Shown: piece by piece, positions 28,844-38,552 of the stretch | Numbering within the stretch: position 1 is the first letter of the stretch | How the letters are laid out: every line of letters starts with the position of its first letter | NCBI RefSeq assembly: GCF_010093185.1 | Contig: NZ_PDWL01000015.1 | Span: 1 to 64,000 of the forward strand | Length of the DNA stretch: 64,000 bases | Origin: Pseudoxanthomonas jiangsuensis | GTDB lineage: Bacteria; Pseudomonadota; Gammaproteobacteria; Xanthomonadales; Xanthomonadaceae | Direction of reading: 5' to 3' | Notes under the pieces: generated by a model | What the model was told of the DNA's origin: nothing | What the model saw: the letters and a program-made list of their open reading frames with translations, nothing else | Databases searched by the model: none | Made by a program: the position numbers and the translations under genes

Positions 28844-30079
28844 ATGGTCAGTTTCTTCCGCCGCAAGAAGCCCGAAACCGCCCCTCCCGCCGGACCGGGC
28901 AGCCGCTTCAGTGCACAGGACCTGGCCGCCGCGTTCCCGCAGGCGCCGAACGCGGCGACGCCCGGGGCGGCACCGCTGGCCGATGTCGCCGACGTTCCCG
29001 CGGCCGACGCCGGACTGGTCGACCCGGCCGCCGGTGCGACCCTGGTCGTGCCCGAGGCGGTGGTCGAACAGGCGCCGGTGGAGGCCGACACGGAAGTGGT
29101 GGTGGTCGCCGATGCCGGGTTGGTCGACGAGGGACTGGCCTTGCAGCCGGCCGCCGCGGCCGGCAAGCCCGGCTGGCGCGAGCGCCTGCGCAACAGCAGC
29201 TTCGCCCGCAGCTTCGGCGGCCTGTTCTCGCGCAATCCCAAGCTCGACGACGACCTGCTCGACGAGATCGAGACCGCGCTGCTCACCGCCGACGTCGGCG
29301 TGGCCGCGACCACCGCGCTGGTGGAGGGCCTGCGCAAGCGGATGAAGGCGCGCGAGTTCGCCGACGCCAATGCACTGCTGTCGGCGTTGCGCGCCGACCT
29401 GATCGCCCTGCTGCAGCCGGTGGCCCGGCCGCTGGCCATCGACCGCCAAGCCCGGCCCTTCGTCCTGCTGACCGTGGGCGTCAACGGCGTCGGCAAGACC
29501 ACTACCATCGGCAAGCTCGCCCGCCGCTTCAAGGACGAGGGCCGGGGCCTGATGCTGGCCGCCGGCGACACCTTCCGCGCCGCCGCCGTGGCCCAGCTGC
29601 AGGCCTGGGGCGAGCGCAACGGAGTGACCGTGATCGCCCAGGGCCAGAACGCTGACGCCGCCTCGGTCGCGTTCGACGCCCTGCAGGCGGCGAAGGCGCG
29701 CGGCACCGAGGTGCTGATCGCCGACACCGCCGGCCGCCTGCACACCCAGGTCGGACTGATGAACGAGCTGGGCAAGATCAAGCGGGTGCTGGCCAAGCTC
29801 GACCCGGCCGCGCCGCACGAGGTGCTGATGGTGATCGACGGCACCACCGGCCAGAACGCGCTCAGCCAGCTGCGCCAGTTCCATGCCGCGGTGGGCGTGA
29901 CCGGGCTGGTGGTGACCAAGCTCGACGGCACCGCCAAGGGCGGGGTGGTGTTCGCCCTGGCCCGCGAGTTCGGCATCCCGATCCGCTTCGCCGGCATCGG
30001 CGAGCGCCCGGAGGACCTGCGCGTGTTCGATCCGGAGGCTTTCGTCGACGCCCTGCTGCCCGAGGCTCTGGGCGCCTGA
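28844..30079 (+). CDS. ftsY: Signal recognition particle receptor FtsY
   Basis: A 411-residue SRP receptor GTPase. It starts MVSFFRRKKPE, followed by a low-complexity acidic and alanine-rich A domain of about 100 residues, then the N domain (ETALLTADVGVAATTALVEGL) and the G domain with GVNGVGKTTTIGKLA, DTFRAAAVAQL, DTAGRLHTQ and TKLDGTAKGG. It docks ribosome-SRP complexes at the membrane. An in-frame ATG at 28817 adds nine residues and is less likely. Confidence 0.96.
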   Translation: MVSFFRRKKPETAPPAGPGSRFSAQDLAAAFPQAPNAATPGAAPLADVADVPAADAGLVDPAAGATLVVPEAVVEQAPVEADTEVVVVADAGLVDEGLALQPAAAAGKPGWRERLRNSSFARSFGGLFSRNPKLDDDLLDEIETALLTADVGVAATTALVEGLRKRMKAREFADANALLSALRADLIALLQPVARPLAIDRQARPFVLLTVGVNGVGKTTTIGKLARRFKDEGRGLMLAAGDTFRAAAVAQLQAWGERNGVTVIAQGQNADAASVAFDALQAAKARGTEVLIADTAGRLHTQVGLMNELGKIKRVLAKLDPAAPHEVLMVIDGTTGQNALSQLRQFHAAVGVTGLVVTKLDGTAKGGVVFALAREFGIPIRFAGIGERPEDLRVFDPEAFVDALLPEALGA

Positions 30080-30083
30080 CCCC

Positions 30084-30117
30084 TGCCCTTCTCCGCTCTC
30101 GCGCCGGGAGAAGGGCA
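30084..30117 (+). terminator. Hairpin after ftsY (terminator-like or dispersed repeat)
   Basis: TGCCCTTCTCC (30084-30094) and GGAGAAGGGCA (30107-30117) pair perfectly over 11 bases with a 12-base loop, between the ftsY stop and mutY. No T-run follows. A similar CCCTCTCCC/GGGAGAGGG hairpin occurs at 56174-56204. Confidence 0.5.
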
Positions 30118-30131
30118 AGCGCCGAGCCAGC

Positions 30132-31187
30132 ATGAGCCAGCCCCCCGCCTTCGCCGTCCCGCTGCTGGACTGGTTCGACCGCCACGGCCGCCACGGCCTG
30201 CCCTGGCAGCATCCGCGCACGCCCTACCGGGTGTGGCTGTCGGAAATCATGCTGCAGCAGACCCAGGTGGCCACGGTGGTGCCGTACTTCCTGCGTTTCG
30301 TCGAAGCGTTCCCCACCCTGCCCGACCTGGCCGCCGCCTCCACCGACGCGGTGATGGCGCACTGGGCCGGGCTGGGCTACTACGCCCGCGCCCGCAACCT
30401 GCACGCCGCGGCCAAACGCTGCGTCGAACTGCACGGCGGCGAGCTGCCGCGCGACTTCGATGCCCTGCATGCCTTGCCCGGTATCGGCCGCAGCACCGCC
30501 GGCGCAATCCTGGCCCAGGCCTGGGGCGACCGCTTCCCGATCCTGGACGGCAACGTCAAGCGGGTGCTGGCGCGCTGGCACGGTGTGGCCGGCTGGCCCG
30601 GCACCCCGGCGGTGGAAAAGCGGCTATGGACCCTGGCCGAGGCGCACGTGGCCGAAGTGCCCGACGGGCGCATGGCCGACTACACCCAGGCGCAGATGGA
30701 TTTCGGCGCAACCCAGTGCACCCGCGCCGCGCCGGCCTGCCTGACGTGCCCGGTGCGCGACGGCTGCACGGCCGTGCGCGAGGGCCTGGTCGATGCCCTG
30801 CCGACGCCACGCCCGGGCAAGGTCCTGCCCGAACGCGAGGCGGTCGCCCTGCTGCTGGAGAATGTCCGCGGCGAACTCCTTTTGCAGCGGCGCCCGCCCA
30901 GCGGCATCTGGGCCTCGCTGTGGACCCTGCCGCAGGCCGAGACCGGGGCCGAACTGCGGCAATGGTTCGAACTGGAGATCGACGGCGACTACGACGCGGC
31001 GGAGGAACTGCCGATGATCGTGCACACTTTCAGCCACTACCGCCTGCACCTGCAGCCGCGGCGGCTGCGCAAGGTCGCGCCGCGCGACCGGGTCGGCGAC
31101 AATGAGGCCCAGCGCTGGGTCACGCGCGCCGAACTGGCCTCGCTGGGCCTGCCCGCGCCGATCCGCCGGCTGCTCGAAGCCCTCTGA
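30132..31187 (+). CDS. mutY: A/G-specific adenine glycosylase
   Basis: A 351-residue base-excision repair enzyme that removes adenine opposite 8-oxoguanine. [19 protein letters not shown] and the helix-hairpin-helix [18 protein letters not shown] precede the catalytic aspartate region [13 protein letters not shown]. The [4Fe-4S] cluster loop is [17 protein letters not shown], and a NUDIX-like C-terminal domain for recognising oxoguanine completes the protein. It is followed by yggX after 20 bases, the usual mutY-yggX pair. Confidence 0.96.
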   Translation: MSQPPAFAVPLLDWFDRHGRHGLPWQHPRTPYRVWLSEIMLQQTQVATVVPYFLRFVEAFPTLPDLAAASTDAVMAHWAGLGYYARARNLHAAAKRCVELHGGELPRDFDALHALPGIGRSTAGAILAQAWGDRFPILDGNVKRVLARWHGVAGWPGTPAVEKRLWTLAEAHVAEVPDGRMADYTQAQMDFGATQCTRAAPACLTCPVRDGCTAVREGLVDALPTPRPGKVLPEREAVALLLENVRGELLLQRRPPSGIWASLWTLPQAETGAELRQWFELEIDGDYDAAEELPMIVHTFSHYRLHLQPRRLRKVAPRDRVGDNEAQRWVTRAELASLGLPAPIRRLLEAL

Positions 31188-31207
31188 CTCCCCACTCCGG
31201 CACGCCC

Positions 31208-31486
31208 ATGTCCCGCACCGTCTTCTGCCAGTACCAGCAACGCGATACCGAGGGCCTGGACTTCGTGCCCTGGCCGGGCGCGCTGGGCCAGCGCATCCAC
31301 GCCCACATCGGCAAGACCGCCTGGGCCGCCTGGCTGGCGCACCAGACCATGCTGATCAACGAGAACCGTCTCTCCCCGCGCGATCCGAAGCACCGTGCCT
31401 TCCTCGAGGCGGAGATGGAGAAGTTCCTGTTCGGCGGCGGCGCGGACAAGCCGGCCGGCTACAGCGCGCCGGCCGAAAGCGACTGA
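31208..31486 (+). CDS. yggX: Fe(2+)-trafficking / oxidative damage protection protein YggX
   Basis: A 92-residue YggX family protein: [35 protein letters not shown] and [31 protein letters not shown] match the family along its length. It protects iron-sulfur proteins during oxidative stress, which suits its pairing with MutY. It converges with the HNH gene. Confidence 0.96.
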   Translation: MSRTVFCQYQQRDTEGLDFVPWPGALGQRIHAHIGKTAWAAWLAHQTMLINENRLSPRDPKHRAFLEAEMEKFLFGGGADKPAGYSAPAESD

Positions 31487-31511
31487 GGCGCTATCCAGTC
31501 CGGCCCCGGCC

Positions 31512-32165
31512 TCAGTCCGACAGCTTGGAGCGCTTGGGCAGCTGCGCCTTCAGGAAGGCCATCTGGTCGGCCAGGATGTTGCGGTTGGACAGGATCAGAT
31601 GTTCGATCCAGCTCGGCCGGTAGGGCACGGCCAGCAAAGGCATGTGCGCCTGCTGCGGGGTGCGACTGCCCTTGCGCGAGTTGCAGTGGAAGCAGGCGCT
31701 GACCACGTTCTCCCAGACGTCGCGCCCGCCCTTGGACAGCGGCATGACGTGGTCGCGGGTCAGGTGCGGGCGGGCGAACTGCCGGCCGCAGTACAGGCAC
31801 AGGTGCGCGTCCCGGGCGAAGAGCGCGGTGTTGGACAAGGACGGAGTGGGGTCCAGCGCCCGCGCATGGGCATGGCCGCGGGTGGCCACGATCGGGTGCA
31901 ATTCGATGATGCTGCGGTCGCCGGTGTCGCGGCGGATGCCGCCGCGCACGCGCATGCAGGGATCGCCCAGGGTCCAGGCGACGGCGTCGCGGGCGTAGAG
32001 GCAGGTGGCGTCCTGCCAGTGGATCCAGTCCATCGCCCGGCCATGGGCATCGAGCGAAAGGACGCGCAGTGCCGGGGCGGTAGTCCGCACCGGAAGCGGG
32101 GGCGCGACCGGGCCGTTGTCGGCGCCGGCGCAGACCAGACCTAGCGTTGCTGTGTCCGTCTCCAT
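31512..32165 (-). CDS. HNH endonuclease domain protein
   Basis: A 217-residue protein with an N-terminal domain of unknown role (VLSLDAHGRAMDWIHWQDAT ... RDAVAWTLGDP) and a C-terminal HNH nuclease domain: LCLYCGRQF and CFHCNSRKG give the zinc ribbon, with LTRDHVMPLSKGGRDVWENVV between them carrying the H-N-H residues. Similar standalone proteins are widespread in proteobacteria and of unknown function. No methyltransferase or phage gene is near, so a restriction role is not supported. Confidence 0.88.
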   Translation of the reverse strand: METDTATLGLVCAGADNGPVAPPLPVRTTAPALRVLSLDAHGRAMDWIHWQDATCLYARDAVAWTLGDPCMRVRGGIRRDTGDRSIIELHPIVATRGHAHARALDPTPSLSNTALFARDAHLCLYCGRQFARPHLTRDHVMPLSKGGRDVWENVVSACFHCNSRKGSRTPQQAHMPLLAVPYRPSWIEHLILSNRNILADQMAFLKAQLPKRSKLSD

Positions 32166-32211
32166 CGGGAAGACAGCTTATACCCCAATGGTGACGGTTT
32201 GTGTATGCGGC

Positions 32212-32709
32212 TCAGCGCAGTACGCCGTCCAGGCCGGGCGCGGGATTGAGCGCGCTGCGGTCGTCGACCTCGAACTCGCGCGACTTGCTCGCCTCGTCCG
32301 GGGTGGCGTTGACCTTGCCCTGCAGCCGGTAGGCCAGCGAGCGACGCCCGGCCAGGGCATCGGCCACCGCGATCCGGGCCATGCCTTCGGGCTTGAGCGT
32401 GGCCTGGACCACGTCGGCCGAGGTCGGGCCGATGGAGATGCCCGTCGCCACCCGCACGCGGCCGGCGACGTGTTCGTCCACGCTGACTTCCAGGTCGACC
32501 GAGTCGAAGCGCATCGACACGCTGCTGTAGTTGTGCAGGCGCAGTTCCAGCGCCCAGTCGCCGTTGGCCTGCACCGTCAGCTGCTGGATCGCGGCCGCCG
32601 GCGGCGAGACCCGCTTGCCGCTGCTGCTGCACGCGGCGAGCGCCAGCAATGCCAGGGCAGCCAGTGCGAGGGCCGCGGTACGCGCGAACGGGTGCAGGAA
32701 AGCCTTCAT
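32212..32709 (-). CDS. LEA14-like (late embryogenesis abundant type 2) lipoprotein
   Basis: A 165-residue predicted lipoprotein with signal ending ALLALAAC (cysteine 27). The mature part has the WHy/LEA-2 pattern: LELRLHNYSSVSMRFDSVDLEVSVDEHVAGR, then a second strand set and a C-terminal SLAYRLQGKVNAT. Bacterial members are thought to be stress-related envelope proteins. It lies 32 bases after the lipocalin gene in the same direction. Confidence 0.78.
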   Translation of the reverse strand: MKAFLHPFARTAALALAALALLALAACSSSGKRVSPPAAAIQQLTVQANGDWALELRLHNYSSVSMRFDSVDLEVSVDEHVAGRVRVATGISIGPTSADVVQATLKPEGMARIAVADALAGRRSLAYRLQGKVNATPDEASKSREFEVDDRSALNPAPGLDGVLR

Positions 32710-32741
32710 GCCGCCTCCGGTAACGATGAAGCGGCAGGATA

Positions 32742-33296
32742 CTACGGCGCCGCCGGCGCCTCGCGCAGCGGCGCAGCCATCACCAGCGGCGAAAGGTCGT
32801 AGCCCATCGCCGCCGCACGCGCCCGCAGCTGCTCGAACAGCGCCGGCTCCATCCACGGCTCGCGCGAGAGGATCCACAGGTAGTCGCGGCCGGGTTCGCC
32901 GACCATCGCCCACCGGTATTCCGGGTCCAGCGCGATCACCCAGTAGTCGGCCCAGACCCAGGGCACCCAGGACAGCCAGTCCGGGGCGAAGCGCACCTGC
33001 AGCCGGCCGGGATGGCCTTCGACCGTGCGCGCCGTGCCCTCGGCGGCCTGCAGCCCGCCCTCGCGGTCACGGCAGGCATTGCGCACGCCGATCGAGCCGT
33101 CGCCGCGCAGGCTGTAGGTGGCGGTGATGTCGGCCGCGCAGCGGCGCTGGAACGAGACCGGCAGGCGCGCGATCTCGTACCACTGCCCGGCATAGCGCGA
33201 CAGGTCGAGCGCGGGAACGGAGCTGACCGGTTCGCTGGCGTGGGTGGCGGGCGCCACGGCCAGGCCCAGCACCAGCAGGATCGGAAGGACGCGCAT
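32742..33296 (-). CDS. Bacterial lipocalin (Blc-like)
   Basis: A 184-residue exported lipocalin. Signal peptide MRVLPILLVLGLAVAPATHA has no lipobox cysteine, so it is probably soluble in the periplasm, unlike E. coli Blc. The lipocalin GxW motif is in RYAGQWYEIARLPVSFQRRC, and DYWVIALDPEYRWAMVGEPGRDYLWILSR is the second conserved block. It probably binds lysophospholipids or other lipids. It precedes the LEA14-like gene. Confidence 0.9.
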   Translation of the reverse strand: MRVLPILLVLGLAVAPATHASEPVSSVPALDLSRYAGQWYEIARLPVSFQRRCAADITATYSLRGDGSIGVRNACRDREGGLQAAEGTARTVEGHPGRLQVRFAPDWLSWVPWVWADYWVIALDPEYRWAMVGEPGRDYLWILSREPWMEPALFEQLRARAAAMGYDLSPLVMAAPLREAPAAP

Positions 33297-33386
33297 GGAG
33301 CCTCCGGATACGGCGTGGGCCGGGATGCTAGCACCCCGCCCGGAAGCGGCCGTTGGCGGTCCCGGCCGGCCTTGCGGCCGCACGCC

Positions 33387-33596
33387 TCAATCCAGTGGCA
33401 GGCGCCGAGGCGGCTGGCCGTAGGCGCTCAGCTCGAGCACCACCGCCCGGTCCTCGCGCAGGCGGCTGGCGGCGGCCAGGGTCCGCGCCAGTTCCAGCGC
33501 CGGCTGTACCGCCGGATACCAGGCCAGCGGCCGACCGTCGTCGCGCAGGGTGCAGCCGCGGTGGTCCTTGGTCAGGGTGAGCAGGCGGAAATCCAT
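33387..33596 (-). CDS. Small hypothetical protein
   Basis: A 69-residue open frame starting MDFRLLTLTKDHRGCTLRDD and ending RRLPLD. No signal peptide or membrane segment. The strand-helix-strand pattern (GRPLAWYPAVQPALELARTL, then RAVVLELSAYG) resembles small one-domain proteins of the DUF2188 kind, but I cannot assign it. It stands alone, upstream of the lipocalin gene in the same direction, and is supported by codon position pattern rather than a known family. Confidence 0.5.
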   Translation of the reverse strand: MDFRLLTLTKDHRGCTLRDDGRPLAWYPAVQPALELARTLAAASRLREDRAVVLELSAYGQPPRRLPLD

Positions 33597-33766
33597 GGGC
33601 GACATCCTTGCGCGCCGTGCGGTCGGCTGCGGCTGCCCGCGGGGCAGCCCTGGCTGATGACGCGCAGTCTGGCCGGGTGCCGGGAACGCGCAAGTCGGGC
33701 AGCGCCCCATATCGCGGTAGGAAAATTCCGCGGCCCGAGGATTCCGTGGGACGATCGCCGGAAACG

Positions 33767-33787
33767 AAAAAGGCGCCGCAAGGCGCC
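33767..33787 (-). terminator. Intrinsic terminator after tRNA-Phe
   Basis: GGCGCC (33772-33777), GCAA loop, GGCGCC (33782-33787), followed on the minus strand by five T (33771-33767). It lies 27 bases beyond the tRNA 3' end. The rest of the 217-base stretch 33597-33813 shows no other feature. Confidence 0.85.
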
Positions 33788-33813
33788 CGATCGCTACCAC
33801 CGAATCCGAAAGA

Positions 33814-33889
33814 TGGTGGCCGGGGAGGGAATCGAACCCCCGACACGGGGATTTTCAATCCCCTGCTCTACCAACTGAGCTACCCGGCC
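33814..33889 (-). tRNA. tRNA-Phe (anticodon GAA)
   Basis: Read on the minus strand, GGCCGGG pairs with CCCGGCC in the acceptor stem, the D-loop is AGCTCAGTTGGTAGAGC, the anticodon arm GGGGA TTGAAAA TCCCC gives anticodon GAA, and the T-loop is GGGGGTTCGATTCCCTC. The 3' CCA is encoded. 76 bases, all arms intact. Confidence 0.98.
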
Positions 33890-34049
33890 ATCCGTCGCTG
33901 CAGCTTGGCTGCGGCGAGGGGCGGCATCATAACGGGCGCACCGCGTTCCGACAAGCAGGACGTGCGCTGAACGTCCCGCCGCCGGGCCGTTGGCCGCGGA
34001 TCGTGGCCGGGGCGATGATCGCGGGACATCCAGGCGCACAGGTGGTGCG

Positions 34050-34526
34050 ATGAACAAGATGCTCGTGGCGGCCGCGCTGGCCGCGGCCCTGACCGGGTGC
34101 TCCAGCACGCCGAAGCTGAGCGATGCCGAGCGCCTGGCGCTGTACCAGGCGCATGCCGGGGCCGAGGTGCGCAGCTTCCGGATGTGGAGCCGGCTCGATG
34201 GCTGGACGCCGCTGGGTGAGCGTGCCCTGGTGGTGTGGACGCGGCCGCAGGAAGCCTGGCTGCTGGACCTGATGGGGCCGTGCCAGGACCTGGACTACGC
34301 CACCGCGATCGCGCTGACCAGCAACACCAGCCAGGTGTACGCGCGCTTCGATTCGGTGATGCCGCTGGGCTCCATGGTCGGCCACGTCGGCCGCATCCCC
34401 TGCCGGATCGAAAGCATCCGCCCCCTGGACACCAAGGCGCTGAAGCAGGCGCGCGAACAGCTGCGCGAAGCCCAGGCCACGCCGCGGCCGCAGGAAACGC
34501 CTGACGGGGCCTCGAAGGCGCCGTAG
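34050..34526 (+). CDS. DUF6491-family lipoprotein
   Basis: A 158-residue predicted lipoprotein, signal [17 protein letters not shown] with lipobox LTGC and cysteine 17. The mature part, [40 protein letters not shown] and [20 protein letters not shown], matches, from memory, a small xanthomonad family annotated as DUF6491, of unknown function. The start at 34050 was chosen because it begins the signal peptide; an upstream in-frame ATG at 33990 would hide it. It lies 62 bases before dxs. Confidence 0.8.
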   Translation: MNKMLVAAALAAALTGCSSTPKLSDAERLALYQAHAGAEVRSFRMWSRLDGWTPLGERALVVWTRPQEAWLLDLMGPCQDLDYATAIALTSNTSQVYARFDSVMPLGSMVGHVGRIPCRIESIRPLDTKALKQAREQLREAQATPRPQETPDGASKAP

Positions 34527-34588
34527 CCGCTGCCCCGCCCGGCCTCCTGAACCGCCTTGCTTGCCCCGTCACGCCCCCGGGGAGGAAA

Positions 34589-36532
34589 ATGACCGCCCGT
34601 ACTGTGCCGTTCCCGATGAGCATCGATCCCGCCCGTTATCCGCGCCTGTCGCGCATCGATACGCCAGCCGACCTGCGTGGCTTCGACGAGGCCGAACTGC
34701 CGGCGATCGCCGCCGAACTGCGGCAGTACCTGATCGAATCGGTCGGCCGCAGCGGCGGCCACTTCGGCGCCGGCCTGGGCGTGGTCGAGCTGACCGTGGC
34801 CCTGCACTGGCTGTACGAGACCCCGGCCGACCAGCTGGTCTGGGACGTCGGCCACCAGACCTATCCGCACAAGATCCTCACCGGCCGCCGCGACCGCATC
34901 CACACGGTCAAGCAGAAGGACGGCGTGGCGCCGTTCCCCAAGCGCGAGGAAAGCGAGTACGACACCTTCGGCGTTGGCCACTCCTCGACCTCGATCTCGG
35001 CCGCGCTCGGCATGGCGATCGCCCTGCAGAACGCCGGCGACCCGCGCCACGTGGTCGCGGTGATCGGCGACGGCGCGATGACCGCCGGCATGGCCTACGA
35101 GGCGCTCAACCACGCCGGCGGCATGGACGAGGAGCCCAACCTGCTGGTGATCCTCAACGACAACCGGATGTCGATCTCCGAGGCCGTCGGCGGCCTGACC
35201 CGGATGCTCGGGCGGATGACCGGCAGCGCCACCCTCAACAAGCTGCGCGAGGGCGGCAAGAAGCTGCTGGGCGACAAGAACAAGCCGCCGGCGCGTTTCG
35301 TCCGCCGCTGGGAAGAGCACTGGAAGGGCATGTTCGTGCCCTCCACTCTGTTCGAGGAGATGGGCTTCCACTACACCGGCCCGATCGACGGCCACGACCT
35401 GCCGGCGCTGGTCGCCGCCCTGCGTACGCTCAAGACCCTCAAGGGCCCGCAGCTGCTGCACGTGATCACCACCAAGGGCAAGGGCTACGAACTGGCCGAG
35501 GGCGACCAGATCGGCTACCACGCCGTGGGCCCGTTCGATCCGGCCAAGGGCCTGGTCGCCAAGGTCGGGGCGAAGAAGCCGACCTACACCGACGTGTTCG
35601 GTGACTGGCTGTGCGACGCCGCCGCCGCCGAGCCGCGCCTGCTCGGGATCACCCCGGCGATGCGCGAGGGCTCGGGCCTGGTGCGGTTCTCGAAGGAGTA
35701 TCCGCAGCGCTATTTCGACGTGGCCATCGCCGAGCAGCACGCGGTGACCCTGGCCGCGGGCATGGCCACCCAGGGCGCCAAGCCCGTGGTGGCGATCTAC
35801 TCGACCTTCCTCCAGCGTGGCTACGACCAGCTGGTGCACGACGTCGCCACCCAGAAGCTGGACGTGCTGTTCGCGATCGACCGCGGCGGCGTGGTCGGCC
35901 CGGACGGCGCCACTCATGCCGGCAACCTCGACCTGAGCTACCTGCGCTGCGTGCCGAACATGGTGGTGATGGCGCCGGCCGACGAGAACGAGTGCCGGCA
36001 GATGCTCAGCACCGGCCTGCGGCATGCCGGCCCGGCCGCGGTGCGCTATCCGCGCGGCACCGGCCCGGGCGTGGCGGTGGCGCCGGGCCTGGACACCCTG
36101 CCCGTCGGCAAGGCCCAGGTCCGCCGCCAGGGTTCGCGGATCGCCCTGCTCGCCTTCGGCGCGACCGTGCCGGCAGCCGAGCAGGTCGGCACCGAGCTGG
36201 GCCTGACCGTGGTCAACATGCGCTTCGTCAAGCCGCTGGACCGCGCCCTGGTGCTGGACCTGGCGAGGACCCACGAGGGCTTCGCCACCGTCGAGGACAA
36301 CGTGGTCGCCGGCGGCGCCGGCTCGGCGGTGTCCGAACTGCTCAACGCCGAGGGCGTGCTGCTGCCGGTGCTGCAGCTGGGCCTGCCGGACGCGTTCCAG
36401 CACCACGCCAGCCGCGAGGACCTGCTGGCCGAGGCCGGGATCGACGCCGCCGGGATCCGCGCGGCGGTGCTGCGGCGCTGGCCGCAGCTGGCCGGCGGCG
36501 GCGACAGCCTGCCGCTCGCCGCCGGGGCCTGA
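34589..36532 (+). CDS. dxs: 1-deoxy-D-xylulose-5-phosphate synthase
   Basis: A 647-residue thiamine diphosphate enzyme that makes DXP from pyruvate and glyceraldehyde 3-phosphate, the first step of the MEP isoprenoid pathway. [14 protein letters not shown], the ThDP motif [18 protein letters not shown] to [10 protein letters not shown], and [18 protein letters not shown] are diagnostic. The start at 34589 has a strong GGGGAGGA ribosome site just upstream; the ATG at 34616 has none. The C-terminal tail is short and variable. It converges with gumN (9 bases between stops). Confidence 0.97.
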   Translation: MTARTVPFPMSIDPARYPRLSRIDTPADLRGFDEAELPAIAAELRQYLIESVGRSGGHFGAGLGVVELTVALHWLYETPADQLVWDVGHQTYPHKILTGRRDRIHTVKQKDGVAPFPKREESEYDTFGVGHSSTSISAALGMAIALQNAGDPRHVVAVIGDGAMTAGMAYEALNHAGGMDEEPNLLVILNDNRMSISEAVGGLTRMLGRMTGSATLNKLREGGKKLLGDKNKPPARFVRRWEEHWKGMFVPSTLFEEMGFHYTGPIDGHDLPALVAALRTLKTLKGPQLLHVITTKGKGYELAEGDQIGYHAVGPFDPAKGLVAKVGAKKPTYTDVFGDWLCDAAAAEPRLLGITPAMREGSGLVRFSKEYPQRYFDVAIAEQHAVTLAAGMATQGAKPVVAIYSTFLQRGYDQLVHDVATQKLDVLFAIDRGGVVGPDGATHAGNLDLSYLRCVPNMVVMAPADENECRQMLSTGLRHAGPAAVRYPRGTGPGVAVAPGLDTLPVGKAQVRRQGSRIALLAFGATVPAAEQVGTELGLTVVNMRFVKPLDRALVLDLARTHEGFATVEDNVVAGGAGSAVSELLNAEGVLLPVLQLGLPDAFQHHASREDLLAEAGIDAAGIRAAVLRRWPQLAGGGDSLPLAAGA

Positions 36533-36541
36533 GGCGGCGCC

Positions 36542-37636
36542 TCAGGGCGCCGCCGTCTCCACCTGCACCGCGTCCGTGCCCTCGCCCGGCTCGGTCTCTT
36601 CCGGTTCGTCCGGCGCCAGCACCCGGTAGCCGCGCGCGCGCAGGTCGGCCAGTGGGAAGCCGTCCTCGCGCAGCAGGTCGTCGATCGACAGGGTCGCGAA
36701 CGAGACGGCCTGCTCGCGCAGGGCCTTTTCCGCCACTTCCAGCCAGGCCTGCTGGCTGCGCCGCTCGATGTCGGTGAAGCCCAGCTTGCGCGCGGTCTCG
36801 CTGCCGGACCAGGCCGCCAGGCAGGCGTCGACCTGGCGCCGGCGCTCGGGCAGCGCGCGCAGCGCGTCCAGGTCGCCGGTGGCCCAGGCGTTGGCCCGCG
36901 CCGCGATCTGCGGCAGGTCGCGCTCGATGATGTCCAGGGTGGTGCGCACGCATTCCAGGTCCTGCGGCTTCAGCCCTTCGCCGCGGAAGTCGGCCAGCGC
37001 CTGGCGCGGGTCCTCGATCTTCAGCCGCAGCTGCGCCGGGGTGGTCTTGATCCCGCGCGCCTTCAGCGCGGCCTCCACCACCGGGCCGACCACGCCGCCC
37101 TCGCGCAGGCCGTTGCGCTCCAGCGCCGCCTTGTACAGCTCGTACACCGCGATCATCGGCCGCTTCTTCTCGACCCCGCGGTCGCGGCCGAGGTAGCGCT
37201 GCTTGAGCACGCTCCAGCGCGCGTACAGGTCGGCCGGCAGGACCTCGTCGAGGGTGGCGCCGTCAGGGTTCTTCATCGCCTTCATCGCCGACGGCAGCAG
37301 GCTCAGGCCGCGGAAGAAGCCAACGTCGGCGTTGACCGTCACGCCCTGCGACCCCAGCACCATCCCGGCCTCGCCCAGGACCTGGCGCACCTCGTCGGCG
37401 CGCCAGTCCATGTCGCGCGGCAAGGGCGACTGGGTGCCAAGCAGGTAGAGAGTGTGGCCATCCCCGTCGCGGATCCGCCACAGCCCGGGGCCCGGCTGCA
37501 CCCCGGTCACCACCACCGTGTCCATGTCCCGCACGGCGTCGGGTGCAAGCTCGATGCGATCCGTCCGCTCCTGCGCGCCCAGCGCCGGCGCGAACAGCAA
37601 AGCGATCCATGCCATTGCCACCATGCGTACCGGCAT
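36542..37636 (-). CDS. gumN: GumN, TraB/GumN-family protein
   Basis: A 364-residue exported protein of the TraB/GumN family. Signal MPVRMVAMAWIALLFAPALGAQ is followed by GLWRIRDGDGHTLYLLGTQS, the family's metalloprotease-like strand motif with glycine-threonine, and a C-terminal YRVLAPDEPEETEPGEG tail. Family members keep a TIKI-like fold; the role of GumN in the gum cluster is unknown and it is not required for xanthan synthesis. It lies 134 bases after gumM, so it may be transcribed separately. The ATG at 37636 is chosen because it begins the signal peptide. Confidence 0.85.
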   Translation of the reverse strand: MPVRMVAMAWIALLFAPALGAQERTDRIELAPDAVRDMDTVVVTGVQPGPGLWRIRDGDGHTLYLLGTQSPLPRDMDWRADEVRQVLGEAGMVLGSQGVTVNADVGFFRGLSLLPSAMKAMKNPDGATLDEVLPADLYARWSVLKQRYLGRDRGVEKKRPMIAVYELYKAALERNGLREGGVVGPVVEAALKARGIKTTPAQLRLKIEDPRQALADFRGEGLKPQDLECVRTTLDIIERDLPQIAARANAWATGDLDALRALPERRRQVDACLAAWSGSETARKLGFTDIERRSQQAWLEVAEKALREQAVSFATLSIDDLLREDGFPLADLRARGYRVLAPDEPEETEPGEGTDAVQVETAAP

Positions 37637-37770
37637 GCCTGCCCCCTGCGGATGGATGATGGCGGAGCATACCCACCGGCCGGCGCTTCGTCCGCACCCA
37701 TGGCATCGCACGAGGGCTTGATTCAGGAACGCGCCAGGCAAGTCGGTCTGCTTCCGGCCCGTGACCGCCC

Positions 37771-38547
37771 TCAGCCGCGGCGGTGGCGCCAGCAGATGCG
37801 GAAGAACACCAGCAGGTCCCAGCTGTAGCGCCGCGAAAGGCGCCGCGGTTCATGGCAAAGCCGGTACAGCCACTCCAGCCGCCAGCGACGTACCCGGTCC
37901 GGCGCGCGGCGCGCAGTACCGGAGAGGAAGTCGAGCAGCGCGCCGACCCCCAGTACCAGCGGGACGCGCAGCCGGTCGGCATGCTCCAGGATCCACTGCT
38001 CCTGCAGGGGATTGCCGAAGGCCACCAGCAGCACGTTGGCGCCGGAGGCGTTGATCCGCTCGACCAGCGCCTCGCCGGCCTGCGCCCTGCCCGCGTAGCC
38101 GTCGCAGGTGCCGGCCACCGCCTGGCCGTACCGCTCCTGCAGCGCGATCGCGGCCGCCTCGGCCACCCCGGGCTGGCCGCCCAGCAGGAAGAACCGCAGC
38201 GGCTGCGGCGAATGCGCGCACAGCCACGGCACCAGGTCGGTGCCGTTGAGATTGCCGGCGAAGCGGCGCCCGTGCAGCCACTGCGCCGCCAGGTCCATGC
38301 CGATGCCGTCGTTGACGATGCGCAGCGCCGGCAGGCGCCGCAGCCGCGCGCGCAACGGCTGGCACTGCACCACGAAGTTGGTGTTGGCGAACAGCACCCG
38401 GCGCGGCTGGCCGGCGGCCAGCGCCGCGAACAGCTCATGGGCGAACGCTTCCTGGGTGGTCGAGAGCACCTGGAAGCCGCCCAGCGCGACCGTCTCCCCC
38501 ACCGCGAAGGTCCGGCGCGCGGCGCCGTCGCCAGAGCGTTGTTCCAT
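37771..38547 (-). CDS. gumM: GumM, GT26 (WecG/TagA/CpsF) glycosyltransferase
   Basis: A 258-residue inverting glycosyltransferase. FANTNFVVQCQPLRARL, the catalytic NDGIGMDLAAQWLHG, NLNGTDLVPWL, FLLGGQPGVAEAAA and LLVAFGNPLQEQWI are the GT26 blocks. In xanthan synthesis GumM adds the second backbone glucose in beta-1,4 linkage to the lipid-linked first glucose laid down by GumD. No membrane anchor is visible; a basic, aromatic C-terminus (YSWDLLVFFRICWRHRRG) may associate with the membrane. It follows gumL by 5 bases. Confidence 0.92.
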   Translation of the reverse strand: MEQRSGDGAARRTFAVGETVALGGFQVLSTTQEAFAHELFAALAAGQPRRVLFANTNFVVQCQPLRARLRRLPALRIVNDGIGMDLAAQWLHGRRFAGNLNGTDLVPWLCAHSPQPLRFFLLGGQPGVAEAAAIALQERYGQAVAGTCDGYAGRAQAGEALVERINASGANVLLVAFGNPLQEQWILEHADRLRVPLVLGVGALLDFLSGTARRAPDRVRRWRLEWLYRLCHEPRRLSRRYSWDLLVFFRICWRHRRG

Positions 38548-38552
38548 GCGCG

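Noticed and set aside
34295..36406. 703-codon frame antisense to dxs
   Set aside because: Shadow of a certain gene; no motifs, composition typical of antisense reading. The same holds for long frames opposite secD (8103-10268), the GGDEF-EAL gene (2061-4379), pheT, thrS and the amylase.
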